A stretch of DNA of 64,000 bases, from the NCBI GenBank assembly GCA_037903475.1, contig JBAJFG010000242.1, positions 62,001 to 126,000 of the forward strand, given 5' to 3'. Positions 11,771 to 23,015 of the stretch are shown here, piece after piece. Within the stretch, counting starts at the first letter, position 1, and each line of letters opens with the position of its first letter. The notes under the pieces were generated by a model. It did not search any database. It was not told the DNA's origin and worked only from the letters and a program-made list of their open reading frames with translations. This DNA comes from Ancylostoma caninum. Lineage: Eukaryota > Nematoda > Chromadorea > Rhabditida > Ancylostomatidae. The position numbers were made by a program, and so were the translations under genes.

Positions 11771-12640
11771 GCGATGTGTGTAACAAGAAATCAGTGGTAA
11801 ACTTCTGGATTTCATCTGCGACAAGTACACGAGTAAAGACGCAAGTATTTGATTCTCCAAAAAAAAAATTAAATACAAACCATAAAAATTCAAGGAATAA
11901 AGGCTCGCCCGCTGTTACTGTGATTATGTCTCAACCTTTACTTATAATTAGCGGTCCTAAAATTTCTGAATGATCGTCATTCCGTAGTGTTCCCGAGTCT
12001 CTATGCATCATTTAATTTACCCAGCGTTAACGTGTTGACGCCTCTTTAAACATAACGTCTCCTGAAGAACCTCGCACTTCACCAAGTCCTATCCATTTCA
12101 AGAAGCGCTTAAATCCGCCAGCTATGGCGACAGCTTCATGAGCTCGCACTGCGCATATTTTTCACCGCTAAACTTTTGGCGAGATCTCCCTACCCTGGCA
12201 AAAAAAAATTTCCGTACTTCCTTTTCCTCGATATCTGCATCTGGGTGCATCGCAGTTAGCTACATTGTTCGAAGAATTCGAAGGATATTGGGAGCTTAAT
12301 GTGATTCACCAATTTCAGAAGTAGTTGCACTTTTATGAGGAGCAGTATTGACTTCAAATATAGGGAGAAGAGTGAGCTAGAGTGGAGAAAACACCCATCA
12401 GCGCATTGCTTGGCGGGTTTATCAAATGTCAGTTAGCCATCTGTACAAGCATATTTTTCAACATAATTGAGTCAGAACTAGTGCAAGAAGTTCATTTTGG
12501 GCACAGATCCCACTGATGAAATTCTTCCTGTTAACAAATGTAGGAGACACAAATATGAATGGAAAATTTTTCTCCAGAAATCTAATCGACAAAATGAGGT
12601 ATCAGGTTGTCGGGAAAGTTAACGCGGCTTTTGAAGCACT
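11771..12640. other. No recognisable gene
   Basis: AT-rich sequence between the foldback element and the mariner remnant, with nothing recognisable. Confidence 0.4.
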
Positions 12641-13600
12641 ACATCTTAGTGATTTTTTTCAATAGGAAGAGGAAATCACGTTGGAAAATGAAGCAACCAC
12701 CATTACGTCCTATCACTGTTTGCCAGTTTTCGGGAAGCGCTTCGAAGCCCTCGGCGTAGGAGTGTTCTGGCATTGACTTAAAAAGCTGTCCAACCAGCGA
12801 TCCAAGTCACCTTCATCGTCGATCGTCTTTACTTGAACATGGTCAGACAGCAAAGTAGAAGGTGGTAATCTTCTGGGGTAAGGTCAGAATTGTACGAAGG
12901 CTAAGTCACACTTTCCGTCTATAGTCAAGTACCCTCTGGCGAGTCACTTTTGCAGTTTGAGGACGAGCATCGTCGTCCAGGGATCGGATAGTGTGGTGAT
13001 TCGGACGCTTCTCCGCGATTTTTGCTCCCTATTCATCCTGCTGCTGAAAGCAAAGGTCTGCCACGGAGCAGTGTAGCAGGACAGTCGATGATAGCGGATG
13101 ATGCCTTTGCAGCTACACCAACAACTGACCATAACTTTCAGAGAGTGAAGAGCTGCCCTTGGCTGCGGTTTGGGCTGCTCGTCCTTGTCAAACTGTTGTC
13201 GACGGCGCTTAATGTTGATGTACAGCTACCAATCCTCATCTTTTGTGAAGATGGACTTCGGCCACTCCTCTGTGCGACTGTACGACAGCAATTCAGTATC
13301 AACCTCTCCACGTCGCTGGAGGTCGCCTTCGCTGACTCACTATGATAACTCTCATGCCTTGCCCACCTACACAGGTGATCGGCGATGGAATTAATGGGGG
13401 CATCCAAGACTTGTGCCCTTTCACGCGTAGTTTCGCATAGCACTGGATCTGCCAGTTGCCACAGTCGATCAATGTCGACTCCAGATGCTCGTCGCAACCG
13501 CGCGAAACCATTGGGGTTCAAGACATCTACACAAAGGCGTCTGGACCAATCTTCTGCAGTAGTCGTATGCGAAAATGCTGCGAATGTAGTGTTTTGATAG
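12641..13600 (-). pseudogene. Mariner (Tc1/mariner) transposase remnant
   Basis: Mariner transposases cut and paste at TA sites using a DD34D catalytic core. Reading the minus strand in shifting frames gives, in order, a helix-turn-helix-like part with TTRERAQVLD, a region with DEQPKPQP, then VMVSCWCSCKGIIRYHRL (the family's MVSVWW-KGII region), traces of the LHDNARPH motif, and near the C-terminus SMPEHSYAEGFEALPENWQ. Several frameshifts and stops separate these parts, so no complete protein can be made. The sequence near 12605 (AGGTTGTCGGGAAAGTTAAC) resembles a mariner inverted end. I did not find the matching end. Confidence 0.8.
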
Positions 13601-14342
13601 CTTCACTTTCCTGGAAGGAGTTGTGAAGGAGTTCATAGATAATGATACTAATAAACTTGCACATACTAGAACTCCTCACATGTACACAAGGCAAGTTGCT
13701 GCAAGGCAACATGTGGTTAAAGAAATCACACTTTTGGAAACCGCGAGAATCGCTCGCCTTGACCAGTCTCATAAAAAATAGTTCAATCCTAAATCTCCAC
13801 TCTATCGGCAGTTATGCAAGAAAGGCCGAAAGTTGCAATATTTTTGCTTGCTACTGTACGTACATGTCGGTAAGTGAATCTGGAGATTTTGACCTTTCTC
13901 ATTCAGATCCAATGTTATCTCACCTATCTCTGGTAATTTTATACGAGAGGCCACTGCTAACAGCAAAAGCTCCAAGCAATATTATCACAACTATTGCTGC
14001 ATGCCAGAATGAGCCTCTTCGCAGGTTGCAGTTGAGGTAAATTCAGAAATAGGCTCCTGTTTCAACGCCTTCTCTACCAATTATTACTACCTCAAAAGAT
14101 TTTGATACATATACTCTTCAAGTTGATTTTCATTTCTAGTTTGTTCGCGTAGTACAAGCATGGCACTATCAGTAATTCCGATCAGGAATAACTAATAGTG
14201 TCATGTTTGTGCTTCGTGAACAAACTTCACGAGAAAACTAATGATCAGAGAAATTGGTTTTGTATATCCCGGAATTCCAAGTTCTATGTGCAGGAATGCC
14301 AAATTTTCATTGGGAACTCCTACTATAAGGTGAAAAAAATTT
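13601..14342. other. No gene; imperfect hairpin near 14140-14225
   Basis: Apart from an imperfect inverted repeat (GTTTGTTCGCG and its complement around 14140-14225), nothing is recognisable. Confidence 0.4.
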
Positions 14343-14742
14343 GACCTCATCATGTTCGAAAAAGTGATTTCCGGGAGATGTGGTCTGGAACCAAACTCCT
14401 TCCGTGTCATGCGGAAATTCATCACCAGAGGAAATAACAACAAACCAGTCATTCCTAGAGCCAGAAGTAATCTAAGATTTAATTTCTTTTCGAACAGAGC
14501 AGGTTCGGAGTATGCCAAGTTATGTGAAAAGCAAGGGATACCAGTCAGCGTTCGTTCATTCAGGAACGTGATTAACCGGTACTTGTCTACGTGAGATAAT
14601 TCGCAAAGTTCCGTCACCACTTTTCTTTATTCCAATTTTCTCAATTATATCCCGAATATTCTAATTCTGATGTTCCGTGCACGTATCTGGTTGTACATCT
14701 GTTCACATGAGTATACTCGTGTAATAAATAAATAAATAAATA
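14343..14742 (+). mobile_element. 5'-truncated LINE, C-terminal end of ORF2 and tail
   Basis: The open frame 14352-14594 encodes the last 80 residues of a CR1-like LINE ORF2, with FITRGNN, FNFFSNRAGSEYAKLCEKQG and a VRSFRNVINRYL end. About 125 bp of 3' UTR follow, then an (AATA)n tail at 14720-14742. Reverse transcriptase itself is absent. This is the normal form of a 5'-truncated LINE insertion. Confidence 0.75.
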
Positions 14743-15042
14743 GGAAGATTCTGATAGCTTTTGGATGGATCACTTCCGCCATGCTTCTACGGATTTTGAA
14801 ATTACCTTAAACGTTTTCATTTCCTTTCACTGATTTCTTGAACGCCAGATTTGTTTCTTTTTTCTTTTCTTCATGTTTCGTCATGGAAGTACTCAAGAGG
14901 TGGCATTTGTATGTTCCTTCTCTTCCATTCAGTGTCCGTAAAAAGTGAGCACCGATCAGATAATGACCTTAGGAATAAATTACAAAGAGAGATGTCATAC
15001 GACCATTGTTTTGCAGAAGTGTCCTTCCTCTCGAAATCTCAT

Positions 15043-15134
15043 GAGCTTGATCAGATCTGTCCCCAATAGTATTCCCACGGTGGAAGTCATATTCCACCGT
15101 GGGAATACTATTGGGGACGGATCTGATCAAGCTC
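15043..15134. repeat. Near-perfect palindrome, 43-bp arms
   Basis: Arms 15043-15085 and 15092-15134 pair with one mismatch around a 6-base loop. The right arm runs directly into a second hairpin. Confidence 0.9.
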
Positions 15135-15179
15135 ACTGTTTTCATACGCCGAAAATTCCGCGTATGAAAACAGTGAGCT
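15130..15179. repeat. Perfect palindrome, 20-bp arms
   Basis: Arms 15130-15149 and 15160-15179 pair perfectly (AGCTCACTGTTTTCATACGC) around a 10-base loop. Confidence 0.9.
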
Positions 15180-16212
15180 AGAAGAATCCGCTTTGCTTTC
15201 TTGTCCAGTCACTATTTATTAGTGTCTGCTGTGAAAAATAAGGGATGGAATTGGGGGAGTTCTGCATCAGTGCTCTGTCTAATAGAAGAGTTAAATGTTT
15301 GTGTAAGAGGGCTCCGTAAGCAACCGAAAACCGATTTTGAAACTGTAGCGGCACCAGCTCCACCCATTCATCTTTGTTGCAATATTCGCGCAATCACTAC
15401 GCTGCCAGTATCAACGCTGGCATGGAATGTGTTATAATATGCATAACCTAATAGGTTTATCCGAAAACACCTATGTGGAAGGGGACATGACATCCGTGCG
15501 GCGTTGAAGTGAATATCAGCAGAAATTTATTTATTTATTTGTTACATCACAGATGATGTGCTTGATACCGACAGTAATTAACAAGACAAAAAGAGAATAT
15601 TAGCGAGGAAAGTGTTGAGTGTACGCAAAAAAGGTATGTCTTATCGGTAATTATTAAAATATCCATGCCTTACTACGTCACGCTGACGAGCGCGGTATGT
15701 TAGTAGTCATCAGATGTGCGATTACCTAGCAAGCACGCTCCGCGGCGGGTTCTGTGTCGCAAGAACCTCTTTGAACTGGTACGTACCACGGGCGCTGTAG
15801 GAACACTTGTGACTTGTGATTTTGATGATGCTGAGCAGCAAGGCGATTCATGGATGCAGTACTGATAGTAAGCAGATGTTTTGGTAGAGATCTGAATTCA
15901 TCGATTCCAAAAGGGGCAATTCAAGTACCCGTGATTCGTACTCAACACTTTCCTCATTATATAGCGGTATCATGTGATAAAAAGTATAGAGAGAATAGAG
16001 AGAATAAGGAGAACTTCATGAGTCTCTGTCAATTACAGTTCAAATGTTTCAACGGAAAGATCGTAACAAAGTAGTTGTTCTGAACATAGTGGTGGAGTGA
16101 ATCTTATACTAACAGAATAAATTAGAGATAAGTGGTATTTGGAGGATGAAGCTTCTTTTTCTTAACAGGGGCGGTTGACGTTGTTCATGTCCGTGATAAG
16201 GAAGCATCGTGT
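15180..16212. other. No gene; possible LINE 3' UTR
   Basis: Reading the minus strand, the downstream side of the LINE may extend to an (AAAT)n tail at about 15525-15540, just after the sequence TGATGTAAC. The stretch between about 15650 and 16210 shows nothing recognisable and could be an insertion in that UTR. Confidence 0.4.
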
Positions 16213-19030
16213 TCATGTTATGTCATCTAAATCAAGCATTGCTAGCACGTCAATATTCCTCAACCTGCTCTTAAAAGAAGAAGTACTAACCGAAGCCATA
16301 ATTTTGGGCGGGAGTTTTCCAAACCATGAGGCTGTTCTTACAAAAAATGACTTTTCATAAGGACATTTCTTGGTATTCCGTGAGAAGCTAATGAGAGAAT
16401 AGTAAAATTTAAATCTACTTTTCCGACCAGTGCAAGGCCTCCAAACCCAGAAGTCGCTTGGTCTTAGCTTAGTTTCTAGACGCAGGATACGGAACGCAAG
16501 GGGCAAATCAGCAACGATGCGTCGATAGTACAGGGATTTGAGATGCAAACGTTTCAGTCTAATTTGGTAACATGGCAAAGTTGAAGGGCAGTTTCGGTTG
16601 GGGAATACTTTATAAAATAAAATTCGCGTGAAAGTTCTCTGTACTTTTTCTATCGTTGAAATGTCTTTTTTCCGAGATGGACTCCATACTTGACTTGCGT
16701 ATTCCAAATGTGGTAGGACATGAGATTTATATAGCTTAATGTATGTTTTTGCAGAGACAGATTTCAAATTGCGAAATATGAGGAACATTTTTTGTAGAGC
16801 AATGCTAATATTATTTTTGATATGAAGGTGTGGATCAAGATTTTCAATAAGAATTATGCCCAGGTCGCGAACTATATCTGTGTTAGGAATAGTAACTTCG
16901 CCATGGTTGTAATCTACAGCTGGGGCAAATCTTCTTCCAATTGAAAGGCAGAAAGTTTTGGCTAAATTGACATCAATATCGTTCTCCTTAGCCCATTCCA
17001 GAAGTTTATTGATAGACAATTGTAGTGCCTTTGTAACACCGTGACTATCATTTTCAGAGAAAGAGCCAAAGATTTTAATGTCATCTGCGTATATCGCAAA
17101 TTTTATTCCCATGTCAGCGTTGAGCAGGGTGGGAAGGTCACATGTATAGAGGTTAAAAAGAAGTGGGGATAAGACTCCACTCTGCGGAACTCCACTACAA
17201 ATTTTATAAGCCTTTGAGCAAGCATTATTTAAACGAACTGAGAAAACTCTTCCAGTAAGATATGATGAGAGCCATACTAAAATGTTATATTTCACACCGA
17301 GCTTCGTTAGTTTCTCAATTAGTTTTGTGACATTCTATCAAATGCCTTTGATAGATCAAAGTAGATGACATCAGTTCTCTTTTTTTCTGCTAGAGCTTTT
17401 TTTCCACAGAAAGTCACACGATAAGAGCTAAATTGTGGTTGATGAGCCACGCATGAAGCCGTATTGCTCATGAGGAATCAGTGAATGTATTTTACAAGTA
17501 TTATCAAGGCGCGATTTAACGACTTTTTCAGCAATTTTACACAGAACTGGGTTGATGCAAATAGGTCAGAATTCATTGACATTAGTTGCAGTTGGTTTCT
17601 TTGGAATCGCTGTTTCAATACCTTGTTCCCATACAGTTGGCAATTGGCCATGTAGGAAAGTCATATTAATTATTATGGAGGCGGGTAATGCAAGAGCTTT
17701 GACGCAGCGTCGAAAAATTATTTGTGGTAGACCGTCCATCGGAAGAAACGTGGCTTGAGGCTAACCAGAAGACTTTGTACATCCCAAGGATACAAATGTA
17801 GTGTTGAATCAAGAAAAGTTGGCTGCATCCGTTTAGGCATGTCATTTGGCTTGCGAAAAACTTTAGCAAAATGAGCAGCAAGTGCTTCTGCTTTTTCAAG
17901 GTCACTGCAACATTGATTTCCACTCGAATCTATCAGAGGATGTGTATTCTGATATTCTTTCATTAGTCGGCGTACATGTGAATACAACAGAGAGGGTTTT
18001 GCTGAGAGCTTTTTCTCTCTAGCAGAAAGGAATTTGTTCAGGTGTTTTTGTAGTTTGGAAGTAATATTCAAATATTTCGGGTCATCAAGAAGGTGGGAAA
18101 GGCTTGAAAACAGGCGTAAACGCTGTTACATAAGATTTTCGATGTGGTTGGGGTATTTGATTGTTTTTTCAGTTCTAACTTTCCGAGGTACGAAGATTTG
18201 TAGAATAGTATGCATTGTAGAGGAGAAAATGTTGTAGAGTTCATCGACTGAAGCGGATTGATTGAGGAATTCTCACCAATCAATGCGCTCTAGAGCCTCG
18301 GACAGTCCCTCACAATTACAGTGAGCAAAATCGAGGAAAGCTCCATGGTTAGGCCGTTGTTCATTTTCAGTGCAAAGCCGAAATGATACAACGAAATGAT
18401 CAGCGTTTGCAAGGGGAGGTAGACGTTCAAAACATGATACTATTGGATTTGTTGTTAAGATAAGATCCAGTGTATGGTTCATTCTCGTGGCAAATTTGAC
18501 ATGTTGGGTCAGCAATGGGTTTGCGAATGAGTCAAGATAGCGTTTAGCTTTCTGGCACGAACTTGTGCAAGAAACCCAAACAATGTCAAGGTTGAAATCC
18601 CCTAATAATAGGATATTCGAGTTGTTTCCACATAAGTGATAGAGCAACTCAAGGATCTTGTGATCGTCATGTTTTAAAGAGCAAGGAGGTCTGTAAACTA
18701 ACACAGCTCTATATTCTGATGACAGTGATGGTTCATTAATGGAAAGACACAATATGTCAGCCGAGCCACTGTAATTAATCGCGGCTTTTTCACATATAAA
18801 ACCATGTTTGATAAATACACATACTCCACCACCTCGTTTAGAATTACGATCTTTACGGAAAACATAATATGGAAGGTCATGAGTAATTTCAGCGTCCTGG
18901 ATCCTATTCGAAAATCAAGTTTCAGTTACAAAAACAATGTCAGGTTTGTTGGAAAGGATTAGAAAACGAAACTCATCTAATTTATCAACAAGACTGCGGG
19001 CATTCAGAAGATAGCAGGGAATCGGAAAGC
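16213..19030 (-). pseudogene. LINE ORF2 (endonuclease-reverse transcriptase), CR1-like, decayed
   Basis: ORF2 of such LINEs nicks target DNA with an APE-type endonuclease and copies its RNA there. In order on the minus strand: an endonuclease start (LLNARSLVDKLDEF) around 19010-18970; an in-frame TGA where the conserved TETWFS box has Trp; then GDFNLD in the 18273-18752 frame; a linker region at 17718-18071; and the reverse transcriptase at 16213-17295 with SGVPQSGVLSPLLFNLY, the catalytic AIYADDIKIFG and a normal C-terminal region. Several frame breaks lie between about 17300 and 18270. The RT frame itself is 360 codons and open. The gene is inactive as a whole. Confidence 0.85.
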
Positions 19031-19042
19031 CATGCAGCCTAT

Positions 19043-19726
19043 TCAATTTCCCTGAGTTTGCTTTCTGCGCAATGCAGGAATGTCCGAAACCTTTACAAGT
19101 TCTCCTCTATAGACTACATATTCCTTAAAACCTGCGATCTGATTTTTCTGTCTTGCTTCGGTACGTAAGTCAAACTGTCGCTTTCTCTCTGACGGAGTAA
19201 GGCTGGCTCTCAGGAAAATATGCCGGAATCTGGGGTTATCGCGAAGGATGCGGGCCTTACTAAGCGCCAAAAAGTATTGCGATCTACAAGGGAAAATCAC
19301 CTTGGTACAACGAGCTTTCCCATCTGTCAAATTTCCCAAGCGAAAAATAGCACAAGGTCTGGCCTCTACTCCGATTACGTCAAGGATTTCAGTCACTCTA
19401 TGCTCAGTGTCAAGTTGCCTCTGTGATGGCAGCGAAGCTTCCGGAAGCTCTGGAATACCACGAATAACGATCGAGCGTTCGTGTCGGGAGTCATAATTAG
19501 ATTTCAAAGATGACGTTACTATGTGGTGTATAGCAGAGAAGGCATCTACGACATCTCGAGGAATGTTATTTGCACTCTCGAAAAAGGAACTCAAGGTATT
19601 CAGATGGCCTTCCAAGACGCTTCCTTTCATTTCAGAGGCAACATCGCCGTCCTGATTACTAACACGCGTAGATGTAGTGTTTCCAGTAGCAACTTTACCC
19701 TTCTTCTTCTTTGAAGTTGAAGGCAT
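19043..19726 (-). CDS. LINE ORF1 protein
   Basis: ORF1 proteins of LINEs bind the element RNA. This 227-residue frame begins at MPSTSKKKKGKVA (a basic start, chosen over upstream in-frame codons that lie in 5' UTR-like sequence). It contains ERSIVIRGIPELPEA and AIFRLGN, which resemble the RRM-like core of ORF1 proteins, and a basic C-terminal part. It lies just upstream of the endonuclease region in the same orientation, which supports the assignment. The frame is uninterrupted although ORF2 is broken. Confidence 0.75.
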   Translation of the reverse strand: MPSTSKKKKGKVATGNTTSTRVSNQDGDVASEMKGSVLEGHLNTLSSFFESANNIPRDVVDAFSAIHHIVTSSLKSNYDSRHERSIVIRGIPELPEASLPSQRQLDTEHRVTEILDVIGVEARPCAIFRLGNLTDGKARCTKVIFPCRSQYFLALSKARILRDNPRFRHIFLRASLTPSERKRQFDLRTEARQKNQIAGFKEYVVYRGELVKVSDIPALRRKQTQGN

Positions 19727-21055
19727 TTCAAGAGCTGAAGTATATCGACCGCACGTCGTAAAGGAATAAGTCGAATGTGAAATGAAATGAAATGTGAAGT
19801 GAATCCATGGTTTCATCAATATAATCAAAGAGATCCGAGTGGTTCTGGCTCCCTTCGGACTCAGTAGTGGGGTGATGCCAGTGCCAGTATACTGAACTGT
19901 TTTTGCGACTCCAACGCAAGAAAGTGGAACTACCTCAGATAATCGAGCAGCTCTTCCCTCTGTAGGCGAGGCTTGTTCCACCTCTGCCCCACCCCAAGCA
20001 GCACAAGTGGAACAGTGCGCCGGCGAGCAGCACAAAATGAAATTATTATAATTCTTAGTGAGAGGTTTTGGAGAGCTTCGTTTCTCTAGAGTTCCTAGTG
20101 CGCTCAGACGCGTGACTGGATGCACAGCGTGTTGCTCGAAAGGATTTTTGAAAATGCATCGTTTACGTCATTTTACTAGCTTTCTCCTCGTTCTTCAGCG
20201 TTTTCTCTTCCGTTTCGCGTTGTTTTTCGTTCGTATCAGTGTCCTACCTTCGTCTTCATTTAAAGGCAGGGGTCCACCTCATTTTCGTAGTTCAGCTAAC
20301 AGCAGATTCTGCATCTACTCGGCGCGATGGTTCCAACGGTATACATAAATTGTCTCAGAATGGTCTATAAACCTGTCTTCCAGAACGGGGTCGGTAACAG
20401 TTTGCCAACCCGAGTGGACATGTGAAGCCGTTGATCTTATCGATTGAACACGCCAAGACTCGTTGACCGACGCGGCAACCGTGGCAGGCAGCCAGCACAG
20501 CTTGGAGCGATCCGTCTCCGGGCTCCAAATTTTTATCCAGTTCGAGCCTTTCAAAAATGGGGGTTTCGTCGCTACTGTGCCTGTTGATGTACATCCCAGG
20601 GATCAACATGATGAGAAAGCCTAGGATATGTTGGTAAATCCAACAGGCAGAATGAGGTGGCCCTCTGCCTTTAAGTGAAGGCGAAGGTAAGAGAATTGCG
20701 TGGATTGACGCGCTAATTTGGTGTTTCTTTTCAGGAAATGGCAGGTCAGGCACAGCGATTGCAGCATAAGGAGGTCGTATTGGATAAGGATGTCCACGAT
20801 GACCGCGAAATGGCACTGATACTCCTTGAAGATCTCTGCCCCTTCTCGGACACCGGAATGAGTATTCGTTTTTATTAAGAAATGCGACAGTGGGAGAGTA
20901 TTGGTGCTCATTTCCCCCTTTCTCTCTCCAGTTCATCGAATTTCCTCGCACTCGCATTGCTTTTCTCTCTTTGTCTTTATGATTGCCTCGACATCTATTC
21001 AATCTACTCCTGTGGTGTTTTTGGTGGAGTGTGGTTAGCGTAGGTTAATAGTTGA
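19727..21055. other. LINE 5' region, then no recognisable gene
   Basis: The first few hundred bases are probably LINE 5' UTR. An inverted pair lies at about 20240-20295 and 20640-20690, both containing TTAAAGGCAG and CCACCTCATT on opposite strands. It may mark the ends or promoter of a short element. The long minus-strand open frame at 20355-21002 has low-complexity composition and no recognised domain. Confidence 0.45.
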
Positions 21056-21057
21056 TA

Positions 21058-21361
21058 CTCAGGGAACTTGAAAACCATGTTTTGCATGAGATTGGAATTT
21101 CCACGATTAAGATATGCGTGCTCATGCAAAACACGGTTTTTCCAATCAATAGTTCTATATCAGCGACAGTCAATTCATGAAAAACCCACGCACATTCATG
21201 GATATGCATGAGCTTTGCATGGGTTTTACATGGGTATGCATGGATCTCGCATGCATCTAACCATTGCTGGTATAGAACCATTGTTTAAAAGATTGCACGT
21301 ATTAATTGTGGGATTTGCATCTTTCAATCTCATGCAAAACATGGTTTTTAAGTTCCCTGAG
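21058..21361. mobile_element. 304-bp MITE with about 40-bp inverted ends and TA duplication
   Basis: The left end CTCAGGGAACTTGAAAACCA is matched at the right by the complement of CTCAGGGAACTTAAAAACCA, and the similarity continues through TGTTTTGCATGAGATTG. TA flanks both ends (21056-21057 and 21362-21363). The interior has many GCATG/CATGCA motifs and no open frame. A Tc1/mariner-type origin is inferred from the TA. Confidence 0.85.
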
Positions 21362-21363
21362 TA

Positions 21364-22579
21364 GGTTAGTTAGTAGGTAATGTAGTTTAGGTTAGTAATC
21401 ACTGTATGCCCTAGTTTTACGAGTCGTAAGCTTCGACCTTCACTAGCGCTACTCCGTGAGGACGATGATGATGGTTATCAGCCAGTTTGTGCGATGATTG
21501 AGTCTGGCAATACAATTAAGTGTTTGCACTGATGTTATCATGTTTAAAGCCTAAACACCGTAATGCTAGTGCACCTAACGTCACAGGATCCCTCCGACGC
21601 CCATCAACCGGTTACAAAGGAGACGTGCGAAATGAAGGAGATAGTGAGTCAGTTTATTTTATGGAGGGTAGAATGGTTAAGGCTCTAGCTTTTTGGCTCA
21701 GTGGAGTGACCCGACGAATGCCGCAGCCGATAGGGAACAATCCTCTTCAACGATTGAAGCTGAGCGCCTGCCACCTAATGTAGCTGGCACAACTTGGTAA
21801 CGTTGTCTTATCTGAGTTCCAACTTTAGAGTGCCTAATGTTTCCACGCCCTACACAGCTGTAGATTCGCCAAGTCCAGCTCCGGCTTCATCGTCACCATC
21901 TCTTGACAATACCAGTGGTGCGTCTTCCCCTTCAACTTTGGACGTTTCGTCCTCATCAGCTCCGGATCTAATAGCTCCATCACCCACTGCAGGCACGCTT
22001 TCTAGCAGCCATCGTTAGCGACCAGCTCCACCCGTTCATGTGTCTGCCGTTTGCATGCACCCAAATTCATTTGCTCGCAGGTGAGATTTGAAGTAATTTC
22101 ACTTAGTACATTTCAGTCGACTACGCTATCCCAGATTACGCAATATCTAAGCCGAAAATCAATCTCGAAGAGCTATCAACAGGAACCCTCTTGCCACGAA
22201 CACGAAAACTTTCTCAGTGAATCTGTGAGTTTGTGGAACCAGTCCTGGACTATTATTTTTAAATGTCGTTGTTTCGTTTTCTTTAGCGCAATGCAAAACA
22301 TTGCCCTTATATCTTGTTTCGCCTGCCATTTCGGGTCAACAAAAAGATGTTCACATTCATGGATGATTTTTGTAAAGTTGTTCTTATTCATTTGTTATCA
22401 TCTATGAACTTTTCCCTGTTCTTGAAGTTCATGTCCTATGAAGTTCCTCGAAAAATGTGACGTTGGTTAAAATCAGCAGGTCTATGAGTTCACTCAAAGC
22501 GGACTTATACATGTCCACCAGTACATAAAGCTATATTTTTGCTCAGCGAAAGCACGGACGCATGTTCAGATTAGTGGAC
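21364..22579. other. No recognisable gene
   Basis: It contains a short Ser/Pro-rich open frame (21794-22018) without a recognised domain and otherwise non-descript sequence. Confidence 0.4.
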
Positions 22580-22760
22580 CCTGAAAACTGGGTCCAGCTT
22601 TGCCTAACTGTGAGGAAAACGCTAGAATGCGGGTCCTAAGAAGAAAGAAGGGCCGCCATGGTCCAGTGGCGTGGAGAACGCCAAGGGTCCGCCAATATAG
22701 GGTGGGTGTGCCGCGGCTTAATAACATGGATGACGCCAGAGTAGAGATCCACTGATGGAG
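22580..22760 (-). repeat. Degenerate 59-bp-family repeats
   Basis: On the minus strand, blocks such as CTCCATCAGTGGATC, GGACCCTTGGCGTTCTCC and CCACTGGACCATGGCGG follow the order of the 5912-6420 unit. About three worn units are visible. Confidence 0.6.
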
Positions 22761-23015
22761 AAACGTTTACGGACATCTAATACCCAATGTTGCAGCCGTC
22801 CAATTGCGGCGCGCATGGGCGGAATTTTTCTTCGTTGTCGCGCGTCTCTAACGCAAGCGCCTTCTCAGCCGATGCGCCGAGCCGACCATGGGAATTTCTC
22901 AGGCTTTCGGGTGATCAGCCTGGGAAAGCTACAGTATGACAGGGGTCCACACAGTCCATAAAGATTTAGCCATATCTTCCACAAAGCTGTCACGTAGGCG
23001 TACAGCTCAATTACT

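Noticed and set aside
20355..21002. 215-codon minus-strand frame
   Set aside because: No domain, no clear start context, and it overlaps a short inverted repeat pair.
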